A stretch of 64,000 nucleotides of DNA from Labia minor (taxonomy: Eukaryota; Arthropoda; Insecta; Dermaptera; Spongiphoridae), in contig OY720345.1 of NCBI GenBank assembly GCA_963082975.1, forward strand, positions 15,278,491 through 15,342,490, read 5' to 3'. The notes beneath the pieces are model-generated. The model did no database searches. It was not told where the DNA came from and worked only from the letters and a program-made list of their open reading frames with translations. The position numbers and the translations under genes are program-made. Positions 45,530-57,502 of the stretch are shown in pieces (the stretch's first letter is position 1; each line of letters opens with the position of its first letter).

Positions 45530-46970
45530 TATTGTCTTATAAATATTATATTTATACAGATTATTTGTCTTTTTTGGCTTTTTCGAAAGACTTTTCTAGA
45601 TATATTAATAAAAAACAACAACTAATTAATATTATTAAATTGAGAAAAAAAAAATTAAATTTAAATTTTTATTCTAAAATTTGAAATTTATTTATTTATT
45701 TATTTCTCATATCATTAAAATCTTAAAATAATCCGATATTTACTATTTAAACAATAAAATGCAATTATCATAAAATATACACTTTAATATTTTTATATTC
45801 ATTTACACAAGCTAAGATTTCTAATTAATTACTTAATGTAAATTTTTGAGTAAATAAAAACATTGTTAATAATTAATAGGAAAAGGAAAAGAAAAAGAAA
45901 ATACTTCCTTACGATGAATGTCAAATCTAGAAATGATTTCAACTTATGTTTATATTTTGTCACTTATATTATCTGATATTTCTTTAATAATTTTATTTTT
46001 ATTGGATGATTCATCAGTCTGTGCCATTTTTATTAACAAAATTGCTTTTCATTTTGAATATTTACACTTATCAAAACAGAGAATAAGTGGAGCCCTGTGC
46101 TGGTCAAATGAATAAAACATGGTAGCTAAATAGAATATCAATGAATTTATATGCAAATTTTAATAATTTTTTTATCTTGTAAACTATAAGTGACCGACAA
46201 ATATTGCAAAAGAAAAGTTTCTTTGGAATTAAAAAAGGATTCAACTGGTAAAATTTAATCCAATTCCATTATACATAAGCTAAAGTGAACAATTACTCAC
46301 ATAATATTAGTTAATAATCCTTTACCAATAAATTTATCAACAACTTGGGTAATTGTTATGTTTTTGTTGATTCGTTATAATCAAACCATCTAAAAGATTT
46401 CTTAATAAAAATAATTAAGATTTAATTTATTGATAAGCTTTATTTTATAAATATTTTCTAAAATCAAATAAATAACAAAGGAGTAGTGAAGGTTTCTACC
46501 TCCCAAAGCAGATGTCACGTTTGCCAGCCCCCTCACCCATTCACACATGGAATTTTCAATAAAATTTTATTTTAACCTCTACGTTAAAATTTTAAAGCAT
46601 TCAATTTAAAAAATAAATTTAACCAAGCCATATTTATTATTTTTTAAAATTATAAAAATTTTAAAATAAATCGATTTTTAATCAAGAAAATTATTCTTAG
46701 CATTAATTTCATTACTTATTTAAAATAAAAATTTAAATTTTTATAATTTTTTTTTAAACTACTTATTCTATCAGAGAACCTCCCCCTTACAACGCTACTA
46801 CATAAATCTTTTTCATTTTTAAAATATTTCTGAAAAATGAAATCTTAACGAAACATTATATATACAACTTTTTAAGTCCTATTCACATATGAAATGTTAA
46901 AGATGATCTATCAATTTTATATGGTAAATAACACGAAGGATGAATAAATAACATAATTTTGGTTTCAAGT
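45530..46970. other. AT-rich DNA, one repeat copy, no gene seen
   Basis: Contains the second copy of the 240-bp repeat. A short balanced word at 46488-46550 (CAGATGTCACGTTTGCCAGC) is unassigned. Confidence 0.4.
46075..46305 (+). repeat. Dispersed 240-bp repeat, copy 2
   Basis: Direct-orientation match to 40686-40925, diverged by substitutions and small indels. Confidence 0.6.
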
Positions 46971-47065
46971 TTCGTAAAAGCCGCCTGACCTAATGCTTAT
47001 GCAAATGAACAATTTCCAGAGCCACACATTACCATGATTACCATTCATTATTTACTCTAAATGGA
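46970..47065 (+). promoter_or_regulatory. Enhancer-like block with POU octamer and Sox-like site
   Basis: GCTTATGCAAATGAACAATT combines an octamer (ATGCAAAT) with an AACAAT Sox-like word two bases later. A GACCTAATG word precedes it and ACCATGATTACCATTCATTA follows. It is balanced in an AT-rich setting. Inference from motifs only. Confidence 0.35.
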
Positions 47066-47780
47066 AATGAGGCTATTAGAAAATCATTGTTTTTTTTTTT
47101 TTTTATTTTTCTATTTTAATTTTTTTTTTTTTCTAATTAATGGATTTTAAATGCCCTTTTATAAACACTCGGTTTGGATCTTTATGCTGATATGACTGAA
47201 GTGAACTAGCCTGAAGGAATAATCATTTTTCTTTTTCTTTTTTTGTTTAAAAACAATTTAATGTTTGTTTTTCATGATAAATATAATTAAACACTTCAAT
47301 AGGACAGATACATGTGGTTAAAAAAAATAAAAATAAAAATGTTCTATTTCATTAAGGTTTTCTTTAGATATTTTTTAAAATTCTAAATTTGTATTTATTT
47401 TTTTAATATATATTAATAGTTGTTATATTTGTATACTAAAAAATTTACTGGACTCCACCCAGTTAACAAAAATGTCCAATTTCCAATTTTGCTGTTTTAG
47501 AAAAAAAGGGCATAAATACATAAATGCATAATTGTTAATGCTCAGATTCTTTAGTAGCAAGTCTTGGGACTATTTTAATGCTATCTTATTTGTTCTAAAT
47601 AAAATAAAAAAATAAAATTATAAATGAATATGAATGAAGTATATAATATAATAAATATGAATGAAAGATTGTTGAAATAAGAAAAAGTGGCGACCCACTG
47701 GGGTGTTATTTTTTGAGGAAATAAATAAATATAATATATAGAATGCTCATTTTTTATTATTCTATTTAAAATATTTAGTA
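47066..47780. other. AT-rich DNA, no gene seen
   Basis: T-rich tracts at 47091-47132, a short balanced word at 47165-47215, and AGTGGCGACCCACTGGGGTG near 47686 that may be a transposon end. No exon. Confidence 0.4.
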
Positions 47781-47785
47781 ATATA

Positions 47786-48156
47786 CGAGGGGAGGTCAAT
47801 AAGTCCGTGATTTTTTTAAATGATACAGAGGTTTTTAGATAAAAACTTATTTTATTTTTTAACGTTTCTTCAATTTTTTTTTATCGCTTTCAAAAATAAG
47901 ATTTGACGAAGACATCAAAATAGGTATTTCATCGTTCGAGTCAAATCTCTTTCCGCCGAGCCATTTCTTCAGGTTTGGGAGTCAGAAAGAGTGGATGGTA
48001 TTGGATATTAATAGATGTTAAACAAAAACTAAAATACCCAGCTGGTTCAAGTTTCGAGAGGATTCAAATGATTTGTCTGCTGAAAGGAGAAGTGTTTCCA
48101 TTTCATTTAAAGGACAGGAAATTCAAAAAAGTCACTGACTTATTGACCTGCCCTCG
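47786..48156. mobile_element. Deleted mariner-like element (M3), 371 bp
   Basis: CGAGGGGAGGTCAATAAGTC at the left is mirrored by GACTTATTGACCTGCCCTCG at the right, flanked by TA. The inside has no intact transposase. Confidence 0.75.
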
Positions 48157-48604
48157 TATATTAAAATTAAAATTGAATTATCGAAAAATCATTAAAAAGA
48201 AATACAATATTAATATAGATTAATCTTTTAAATCTATTGATTTATTTTTTATTGGTTTTACGAAATAATGATTCCATTTTTTTATTGCTGGTATATTTTT
48301 CAAAATGTCTGAAAAACAATATTTTTTTCCTACTTAACTTATTTCAATGGGTAACTGAAACCGTGCAGGTGCTAAATACACCTGAGATAGTCATATTTTT
48401 TTGTCTCGATCTTTCTCTCTCTTCACTAAATCCCGAGTTAAAAAAATTAATTTTCCATATGAAATGTGGAATGTGATGATTTAAATACTTAAAAAATAAG
48501 AAGCATACTCAACAAAGAATTGAACAATATCGAATAATATATTAAGATTAAGATTAATAAAATATTACAATATTATTTTATAAAAGAGATAAATTAAAAA
48601 AATC

Positions 48605-49229
48605 TGGAGTGTCTCGATTCGACTATCTAGCAAATTTGAATTGGATTAATTAACATATATTATATTTAAATTAAATTAAATTAATTATATAAATTAGAAA
48701 TTAAGTATAGTTAAATTAGATTAATTAATTAATTAAATATCATATATTCAATTTAATTTTAAAACCTTTACCTTCATTTTTAAGTAAAAATTTAAAAAAT
48801 TAATTCCGGTTCATTCTATATATAGCAGTTTTATACAATATTTAATCAAGTGAAAAACTATCAAACCTATAAGTTTTATACAATTATTAATCATATGAAA
48901 AATTATCAAACATATATCTTTATTTTTACGGTCACTTTAGAAGAAAAAAAATCAAAACGTTGTAGGTAATGACCCTCTTCCGGTTGAGCTACATTTCTCA
49001 AAAGTTGATAGAAAACTACGAATTTTGAATAATGCCGGTATACCAAATTTCATCATTCTAGCTCAAACCGTTTTTGCGTAATCTTGGTTACATACACACA
49101 CACACACACAGACACACATTTTTCTCAACCTTAGTGAATATGATTCAGGAACCTTCAAAACGTATAAAAACATCAAAATCTCGACATCGAAAATTTTCGT
49201 GATCGCAATACTATTTTTGGCGAGATAGT
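48605..49229 (-). mobile_element. Helentron/HINE-like element H, copy 3 (inverted)
   Basis: Reverse complement of copy 1, with 5' ACTATCTCGCCA at the right end and a TGGAGTGTCTCGATTCGACT 3' end at the left. An internal CA tract corresponds to the GT tract of copy 1. Confidence 0.7.
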
Positions 49230-49481
49230 AAAAATGACCATGATCCTGTCATAATGGTTGGACTCGAAAAATTGGATAACAAAGTTCAATAATATATAAT
49301 AAGTATATATATTAAAAATAGTCTTATATAATTATAAATGATCAACTCCCAATGACTCTCTAGTAGTAAACTAAAATAAAATAAAATAGAAAAAAATATA
49401 TTATATTTATTATATTATGTTGTACCTTTTATGAAAATATATTTAATAGGAAATGATTATTATAATAATAATGCTGGTGGT

Positions 49482-49508
49482 GATGATGATGATGATGATG
49501 ATGATGAT
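49482..49508 (+). repeat. (GAT)n microsatellite
   Basis: Nine GAT/ATG units. A second, interrupted GAT tract lies at 50237-50270. Frames through them are His or Met/Asp artefacts. Confidence 0.9.
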
Positions 49509-49639
49509 TAAGTTCTTTATAAAAAGAAAGAAAGATGGAAGAAGGAGAGTGAACAAATGGGAATACAAAACTTGCGACCACCTGACAAAAACCTATTTTC
49601 TTTTTAAATGTCATCAATCAAAGTTTGACAAACAAAAGT

Positions 49640-50280
49640 GGTGGTGGTGAAAACCTCGTCAGTCCTTAAAAGAATGTTCTGCAATTTAATAAATAACTAA
49701 ATTTGAACGCCTTTCAATGAAATGTCATTAATAAACATAATTCGACACAGTTTCCTTTCGATTGACTTCAAATCACGACCTCCATCCTCGACTATGCTAT
49801 TTGATTTCATCTCCAGGAAAATAAAATAAAGCTTCCTCACTCGATCTCGTTTCTGGACAAAAAAAAAAATAAAGGGGTGGCAGTTAATCGTTTGGAAAGT
49901 ATTCCAGAAATTTCAGTTCTAAATATATATTTAGCCAAAGGGAGAGGGGGAGAGTTACCCTCATTGAGTTCATTCCACCCGTGGCTCCTACCCCCCTCCC
50001 TCCCTCCCTCCCTCCCCCACCAGCACTCTCCGCCTACACACTCTATTAAAGCTCTTGTTTCTTAAAGGAAATAAATTCCAGAGGAGGTTTAGATTAATTA
50101 ATAACGTCACTCATGGATCATTCGAAAAGAACACCTGCGACAGACAGACACACCAGCCCATTTGGATTAAAGCAATAAGTAACGATTGCTGTTTTACTTA
50201 TTAAAGCAGAATTAAGCAGTAGCAATATCGATTGGATGATGATGATGATGATGTTGATGATGATGATGATACATCTATGC
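49640..50280. other. Balanced-composition block, possible regulatory DNA
   Basis: Includes GACTTCAAATCACGACCTCC, a (CCCT)n run near 49992-50015, AACACCTGCGACAG (E-box) and TAGCAATATCGATTGG. No exon with splice context was found. Confidence 0.25.
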
Positions 50281-50465
50281 CATAAATCATATCAACTAAA
50301 ACAATGAAATATTCATTATCATTAGTAAATGAAAACATTTAATTTATTTCATAATTATTATCTTCTTTTTATAATATCATTGAATTTAGAATTTATTAGT
50401 AAGTACAATTTTTTACCAGTATATTCAAAAGTACATACAGATAAATAATAATAATATTAATATAT

Positions 50466-50950
50466 CTTATCTTATTATACTAGCAATAATTGTTTAAATA
50501 CATATAATTATGTATTTTTGAAATATTAAACCGCTCCAAGCATGTTTTTTGAAATTCACACAAGTACAAAACATTATAAATAAAATAAAATTAAAAATAT
50601 TTATTTTAATGATATTTTGTAATCAAATTACGAAATATATATTATATTATATCCACAGGTCTTACTTTTCTGACTTTCTGTGCATTAATACTTATGTTTA
50701 AGGACTGTATGTTTTATGACTATTTTTTTAAATTTATGTTATATATATATATATGTTTGTATTATTGAAATATTAACCACTCGAAGGATTTTTTTGAAAT
50801 TCACACCATAGATAATTTTTATAAAGAAAAATCAATCTGTATTGGTTTCAGTCTCAATTTCTTAATTTAAAATAGGAAATTTAAATGAGGCCAGCAACTT
50901 CGACAGACAGCGTTTTCTTAAATACAAAATATTATAAATAATAAATAAAA
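50466..50950 (+). repeat. Repeat family X, two overlapping partial copies
   Basis: 50466-50744 carries the 5' part and the TTTCTGTGCATTA region; 50752-50950 restarts with GTATTATTGAAATATTAACC. Both are truncated compared with 51035-51546. Confidence 0.55.
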
Positions 50951-51034
50951 TCCTATTAAGAAAGAATATATATACATATATATTATTATTATATCAACTA
51001 AATTTCAAACATATATATATATATATATATAATA

Positions 51035-51546
51035 TATCTTATCTTATCTATCTTATTATACTAACAAAAATTGTATATATATAATTTCATTTTTGAAATA
51101 TTAAACAGTTCTAAGGATTTTTTTTTGAAATTCACACCATAGATAATATTTATAAAGGAAAATCGATCTCTATTGGATTCAGCTTCGGGGAAAATCATCT
51201 TTGTTAGTTTTTTCTTAATTTAAAATAGCTTAAATACAAAATATTATAAATAAAATAAAATTAAAAATATTTATTTTAATAATATTTTGTAATCAAATTA
51301 CGATATATATATACATTATGTTATATCTACAGGCCATACTTTTCTGTCTTTCAGTGCATTATTATATACGTTTAAGGACTGTATTTTTTATGACTATTTT
51401 TTTTTAATTTATGTTCTTTTAAATTATGTGAAACTGTTTTATATATTTTGTCGTTTATTTTAAATAATAATCTTAATCTTAAATATTCATAATTCATAAG
51501 GAATAATTTTTTAAAGTACCGAGCCGCGGTTCAGTGAACCAGGTAC
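51035..51546 (+). repeat. Repeat family X, best-preserved copy
   Basis: Starts ATCTTATCTTATCTATCTTA and ends GTACCGAGCCGCGGTTCAGT-GAACCAGGTAC, where GTACC/GGTAC form an outer stem and GGTTC-AGT-GAACC an inner hairpin. No frame. A non-autonomous rolling-circle-like or foldback family is possible. Confidence 0.65.
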
Positions 51547-52048
51547 TTAATAACTAATGTATAGTTCTTATCTAAGTTTTAATATAAATTTAAATTAGAA
51601 ATATATAGACTAATATGTATGATGACAAATAAAAAAGAGAAAAAAAATTAGGGCAATATTTGAAAGGTCATCTTTGAGTGATTGCATTGTGTCTTAACAG
51701 AACTTAAATCATTCTTTGGACCCTGCCATTAAGCCTTTTGAGATATGAGAATAGGAAATGAGAACTCATATTTTCTAACCTAACTAAAAAAAAATCTACC
51801 CTCTCTCCCATTTCTCCTTTCTCTCTCTCTCTTTCTCTCTCATTTTTCTCAAGAGAACAGATTATTCACCCTCTGAGGTCGTTCCCTGTGTTTCATCTGT
51901 TTCCTAAAAGTGATTTATAGAAATTTAATTAGTTCATCCACATTTTTTTTTTACAAAAAATTTTAATGAAATAGAAAAGAATTTTTCTGTTATTCATTTA
52001 AATTAAAAAAAAAATAAATAAATATATTTTCTGATTTACTTATTATCC

Positions 52049-52453
52049 CAGTGATTCTCAACCTTTTTTTTTTTACCGCGGCACACTTTTAACCGTTTAA
52101 AAACTTGACGGCACACAAAGAAAAAGATAAGTGTAAAGGTTATTTACTTACCTATAATGTGTGATATAGTTTATGATAATAATCAGGGTCGGGCGACCTT
52201 TTTCAATAGTCAGGCACATTTCTGAAATAATATAACAGGGTGGGGCACACTTGGTGATACTTAGAGCCATATTGATAAATCGAAAATGTCTAAGAGCCTG
52301 ACCGCAAAAACATTTTACCTTTTTTTTTACATACATATAAAATAAATAAGTACTTTTTCTTAATTTGAACATTACATTTGTAAAATTTAGGGGAACATTT
52401 TGAAAATCTCACGGCGCACAAAAGTGCCGCGGCACAGTGGTTGAGAATCACTG
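52049..52453. mobile_element. hAT-type MITE, 405 bp
   Basis: Ends CAGTGATTCTCAACC and its exact inverse, with GCGGCACA/GTGCCGCGG subterminal motifs. Exact flanks TATTATCC (52041-52048, 52454-52461). The centre (TTTTTCAATAGTCAGGCACA) is shared with 57119-57502. Confidence 0.9.
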
Positions 52454-52459
52454 TATTAT

Positions 52460-53200
52460 CCTATAACAGTTCAATTTTGTCTTTGCTCAAGATTTAAAAG
52501 AGATTTACATATTATTATTATTTTTTCTACTTACTTACCATAGATCATTTGACAATTAATTATTCTTTGAATTATTTTATGTATAGTTATCATATATTAA
52601 TTTAAAATAATTTTCCATGCAGTATAATAAATATAATGAATAATAACTTTAAAAAATCAATTTCTCACCTCGTTTATAAAAAAACAATAAATAATATAAT
52701 TATCTATGCAGTTAGATTTGAAATGAAGTATTAAGAAATTTATTAATATATTACAACTATAGTATGAAGGACAATTCACATATTTATATAATTTTTAAAG
52801 TAAAAGTATTCATATTATTTTATTATTAATTATTCTATTAAAATAAAATTTTTACTAAAATTTCCAGTATATTAATTTAAAATAATTTCCCATGCAGTAT
52901 AATAAATATAATGAATAATAACTTTAAAAAATCAATCTCTTATCATTTATTTAGAGACTTATTAACGGTTTTATAAGTAAATTAATTATAAGATATAAAT
53001 TATAATGTGTAAATTTGACACTTCGTTAAGTCACTTCTTTATTTAAAAGAACATTTGCATTTACATACGAATAATCTTACAAGTGAGTAGTTCAGAACTA
53101 TTGATCTTGAAGGTAAGAGATCAAACCTCACTAAATTTGATAAAATGTGCAAAAATCCCGAATTTTTTTTTTAATCAATTCTACAACGCAATACAATATT
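52460..53200. other. AT-rich DNA with a short internal duplication
   Basis: ATATTAATTTAAAATAATTT, then CCATGCAGTATAATAAATAT, occurs near 52590 and again near 52868. No gene is seen. Confidence 0.45.
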
Positions 53201-53212
53201 TTTTATATTTTT

Positions 53213-53783
53213 ACTATCTCGCCAAAGATAGTATTGCGATCACGAAAATTTTCGATGTTAAGATTTTGATGTTTTTATACGTTTTGAAGGTCCCTGAATC
53301 ATTTTCACAAAGGTTGAAAAAAATATCTGTGTGTGTATGTATGTAGACAAGATTACCCAAAAATGGTTTGAGCTAGAATCATGAAATTTGGTATACGGGC
53401 ATTATTCAAAATTCGTAGTTTTCTATCAACTTTTGAGAAATGTAGCTCATTCGGCAGCGGACCATCACATACAACGTTTTGATATTTTTCCTCTGAAGTG
53501 ACCGTAAAAATAAAAATATATGTTTGATAATTTTTCATATGATTAAAGATTGTATAAAACTGCTATATATAGAATTTCAGCTTGATTGAATCCCTGAAAG
53601 TACCAGAATTAATTTTTTAACACTGACGTGGTGCCATCAACAAAGAGCCAATCATGCGCTGGTTTAATAAATATTATTTATTAATTTTAATTTAAAATTT
53701 TTAATAAATTTAATTTAATTTAACTTAATATATATTATTTAATCCAATTCAAATTTGCGAGATAGTCGAGTGGAGACACTCCA
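53213..53783 (+). mobile_element. Helentron/HINE-like element H, copy 2
   Basis: 5' hairpin ACTATCT-CGCCAA-AGATAGT and 3' GCGAGATAGTCGAGTGGAGA-CACTCCA. The GT tract is reduced to a few units. Otherwise colinear with copy 1. Confidence 0.7.
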
Positions 53784-54094
53784 TCTTATTACTGAATATA
53801 TTTATTTATATTCTTTTTTTTGGAAAACTCATTTAACTACTTAAATGCAAAAAAATAAAAATAAAAAAAAAAAATAAATAAATAATTTCAATAATAAAAT
53901 TTTTCATTCGATTTGACTTTCTTTTTAATCTATTCTTATAATTAGTAATTTTCTTTCTAGAGGGTTAATAGGGTAATATAATTTGAAATTTTCAAGAGAC
54001 GGTATCTTTCTTTCTTCATGTAGGTATCCCAGTTGTATTGCTTTTTTTTCTTTTTTAAACAGTAAAATAAGTAATAAATCTTAATCAGCGTTTG

Positions 54095-54475
54095 ATAAAA
54101 TTTTGCCGGTTAATTTTCGAATGTATGCCGTCGCATTCTCCTTCTCTTTCTTTATTCATGTTGAAATTACATTTTGAACCTTTTTTGCGCTCGGGGGTCA
54201 ATCATCGTCAGCGTCTTCTGATTTTTCTCTCCATTTCAGATCTTGGATTAAGTCTCTCTCTTTCTCTCTCTTCTTCTCCGTTACCCTCGTCTTACCTGAA
54301 GGTGCAATTTCGTGTTTAATGAGCTCCTGGAATTTAAATCGAAACCTCCCTCTCTCACTCTCCCTTTGTCTTTGGCCAGGCCATATTCAACCTCCGTTAG
54401 ATAGTGGCGTGGGGGCTGCCTCGGTGTTAACCACAGAATGAGACGCCACAAATTGAATTGCCTCTGAAAAAAGAA
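54095..54475. promoter_or_regulatory. Balanced block, candidate conserved non-coding element
   Basis: 54380-54470 reads CCAGGCCATATTCAACCTCC, then GTTAACCACAGAATGAGACG, with a Runx-like AACCACA and no repeat copy elsewhere. CT-rich tracts precede it. Frames across it are short. Confidence 0.3.
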
Positions 54476-54928
54476 AAAGAAAAGAAAATTATTAAAAGAA
54501 ACCGGGTCACTTATAGGAAGCCGCCTCTTCTTCGGGCCAGCACGAATTATTTATATTCTTTGAACAAATTGCAACACGAACTTCAATATACACGTAGCAT
54601 ATATCTATATACTACATTATCTTTACTACTACATAAAAATATACTATATATTCAATTTTATTTGATAAATTTTAAAAATATATGAATATTATTAATAAAA
54701 TATTTAATTTTTCAAAATTTTAGAAATTTTGTTTTTAATTTATAATTAAACACAAATCACACAAACACACAGAGATACATTCAAATTCATTAATATAATT
54801 TAAATTATGTAAATATTTTAGTTTTATAATAAATAGTTTAAACATTTTGAGAAAATTATATATAATTACATAAATTCTCTCAATGAATGACACTATTGGT
54901 GTAGAAAGTTTTTTGGTTGCAACAACTA

Positions 54929-55290
54929 CGTGGGTGGGGTGACAAGTTTCCGCCCTTACCTTTTTAAATATATTTTTTTGCTATACTTTTCAACATAATC
55001 TTCATCAACACTGATACATTTCTCATAACGGTGTTCTAATTAATTTAATTTAATTTAAGTCTCATCACTAGTTATGAATCGACGCAAAAATTCGTTAGGA
55101 TTACGCCTACAGCGCCATATTCTTAGTAGAAATGGTTTTTCGAAGCAGTTTTTTTTCTAACGTTAGCAAACGCGGCACTCACGTTGCATACAGTTTTCCA
55201 TAATCAAATGGTTGTGCAAAATATTTCGCACACGTTCAGCTGACATCGTACAGGTCTCAGCTATTCCTAATTTCTTGATTCCCTTATACA
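54929..55290 (-). pseudogene. Mariner M2 relic, truncated
   Basis: Starts after TA with CGTGGGTGGGGTGACAAGTT, the M2 end. It runs inverse to 24858-25314 (GACACCGTTATGAGAAATG-type and CGACGCAAAAATTCGTTAGG segments shared). The second terminal repeat is missing. Confidence 0.6.
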
Positions 55291-55929
55291 TATATTTCAA
55301 CTTGTCCTTGTTTTAGACATCACCCGTTTCCCAATTGGTTTTTCTATAAACAAATTTTTCTATAATCTTTTCATACCCTCATTTTAACTACTATTTCCCT
55401 CTCAAAGCAACCTCTTCCTTTAACTTCCATAAAAAATATTAATTTAATTAATTCGATAAAAAATTGAATAGTTAATTTAAATTATGAATCTATTTAATAA
55501 AATAGATAAAATTATTGTTTATTATTTTATTTTATATCTAGAACTTTTGGTAGGTCTGACAATGAGGATATTACTTGTAAGGTGAAGTGGGGGTAAGTGC
55601 GGCCCAGTTTTGCAAAGTTTGACTTTGAACTTATAAAAAGTTTATTTATTTTACAAATAATAATCTTGTTTTAGTATTATTGAATTGTTATGTTACTACT
55701 AACCAATTTGTATTGATAGAAATATACAATTATATTCAAAAATATGTTTAATATTTCAAATTGTAACAAAAGGCAAGTAGTCTGCACTTTCTCTGAAAAG
55801 TGCGTATATGCATATTACGAGCTAATTGAATCTTTATATGATGAATTCCGGGACACGAGGAGAATGTCACACATTTTTACACTGCTTTTTACAGAACTAA
55901 AATATGTTAATTAGTTTTAAAAAAAACAA

Positions 55930-56143
55930 CCTCTGACTTTGTACGTCCTACGCAAGGACAACGCCTATCAAGCCGGTTATAAGTATCAAGTAGATATTCC
56001 CCAATGTTGTTCCCGGAGGCTGGGTTGACTCCGTCTCATAGACCCCAGCTAGCGAAATTCCCTTGCCAGGCACGGGACTTGAACCCGGGATCATGTGAAT
56101 GTGAGGCAGGTTCGCTACCCACACACCCAATGGCGCCTATTAA
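55930..56143 (-). repeat. tRNA-derived SINE (family S), copy 3
   Basis: The minus strand reads GGCGCCATTGGGTGTGTGGG, TAGCGAACC, then B box CCCGGGTTCAAGTCCCG, body AGCTAGCTGGGGTCTATGAG-like and TTGATAGGCGTTGTCCTTGC, then AAAGTCAGAGG with a T-rich tail. Best-preserved head of the three copies. The 60-codon frame across it is not coding. Confidence 0.75.
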
Positions 56144-56234
56144 TTAATTTTAAAGTTGTGTGATTTAGAAATATTAGAAAAATTAGAAAAAATAAACATT
56201 TTAATATAAAACATAAAGTAAATAATAGAAATCA

Positions 56235-56415
56235 TTTATATTTGAAACTTATATTAATTGACTTCAAATTTTTCACATTCGTATTGTTTTTTCTTGATCC
56301 CTTATTGCATATACCACACACCCACCTCTTACATATTAAGCATTGAATCCAATCGTTATTTTCAATCTGAAAATCGCATTTACAGATACAGCATAAACTT
56401 TCATTTGATTCTTCA
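56235..56415 (-). pseudogene. Transposase C-terminal PHD-like zinc finger remnant
   Basis: The minus-strand frame reads ESNESLCCICKCDFQIENND then WIQCLICKRWVCGICNKGSR. This matches the C-x2-C...W-x2-C-x2-C-x3-W finger at the end of many pogo/Tigger/jerky transposases. The usual histidine (W-V-H) is a cysteine here. Stops follow soon after. Confidence 0.5.
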
Positions 56416-56510
56416 AGACTGATTCATTTTTTTTGAAATTTTACCTTTTCTTTTAAAATCCTAAACATTACATCTTCTGCTCCACATCCAACTTTCCTTT
56501 TTTTGTTTAA

Positions 56511-56593
56511 CACGTTCCCGTCGGTATGTACCACCGGTGGCTCATGCCGCCACATAAAATAAATAGACAAATTATGGAGCCGGCGGGAACGTA
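56511..56593. mobile_element. 83-bp piggyBac-like micro-MITE
   Basis: CACGTTCCCGTCGG and the inverse of TACGTTCCCGCCGG form terminal repeats, flanked on both sides by TTAA (56507-56510, 56594-56597). Internal CACCGGTGG palindrome. TTAA flanks are the piggyBac signature. Confidence 0.65.
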
Positions 56594-57118
56594 TTAAAGG
56601 GTTAGGCGCATTGCTTTTAATAGAACTCATTGTCAGGAGAATATCTTCAAAAGTAATTTCTATTTCTGGAGGAATAAATTTAGCACAGTCTTCGATAAAA
56701 GGTTGTCTATTTCGTGAAGATTGTGCTACTATACTTTCAAAAGAAATCAGAAAAATTTATTCCTAGTTAGTCTTTATTGAGAAATGCATTGCGATATGAG
56801 TTAAGCAAACTACAGCGCACTTGCCCCACATGATAGTATGCACTTGTCCCATGATAGGATATGTACATACATAAAAGGCGTGAGATAAAAAGAGTATTTT
56901 TACTCATAAATCTAAAGATGTAGTGATAAAAATATATTCTATATAAAATATAATCAATATATTATCTAATTACCAAAAATCAAAACCCCAAAACAGCCGG
57001 GAAACGCACTCTAAATAGGTGATATCTATCTGAAATGGTACATAATGATATAAAGTAGATAACTAAATATTTTCCATACATTTTATTATCATGTTTTGAG
57101 AAATATAACCGTTTACGC

Positions 57119-57502
57119 CAGTGGTTTCTAACCTTTCTGTATCGGCGTCCCCTTTTTTCTAAAAAAAATTCTTAATTTTTGTAATAATCTAATTTCCTTT
57201 TTCAATAGTCGGGCACATTTCTGAAATAATATAACAACAGGGGTGGGCCATGGTTCAGAGCATCGCAAAATCATCTGACCTTTTTCTTTTTTTTTAAGAA
57301 CCATACTGAAAAAAATCGAAAATGTTCAACAGAGTTTGGCCACAAAATCATTGAAAAAAATTGAAAAGAAAATTTTCAAAAGTTTGCGGGCACTTGAATT
57401 GCCTTCGCGGGCACTTGAAATTGGTTCTAATACCTTCGCGCCCTTTTTGCAACAGTCTCGTGCCCCCCAAAGGGGCCGCGCCCCACAGGTTGGAAACCGC
57501 TG
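57119..57502. mobile_element. hAT-type MITE, 384 bp, inside pogo-like element
   Basis: Ends CAGTGGTTTCTAACC and the inverse of CAGCGGTTTCCAACC. Exact 8-bp flanks GTTTACGC (57111-57118, 57503-57510). Shares its middle with 52049-52453. Confidence 0.9.

Noticed and set aside
49429-49650. His-rich and Met-rich frames
   Set aside because: They are translations of the GAT microsatellite on opposite strands.
55948-56130. 60-codon minus-strand frame
   Set aside because: It lies wholly within a tRNA-derived SINE with a clear B box.
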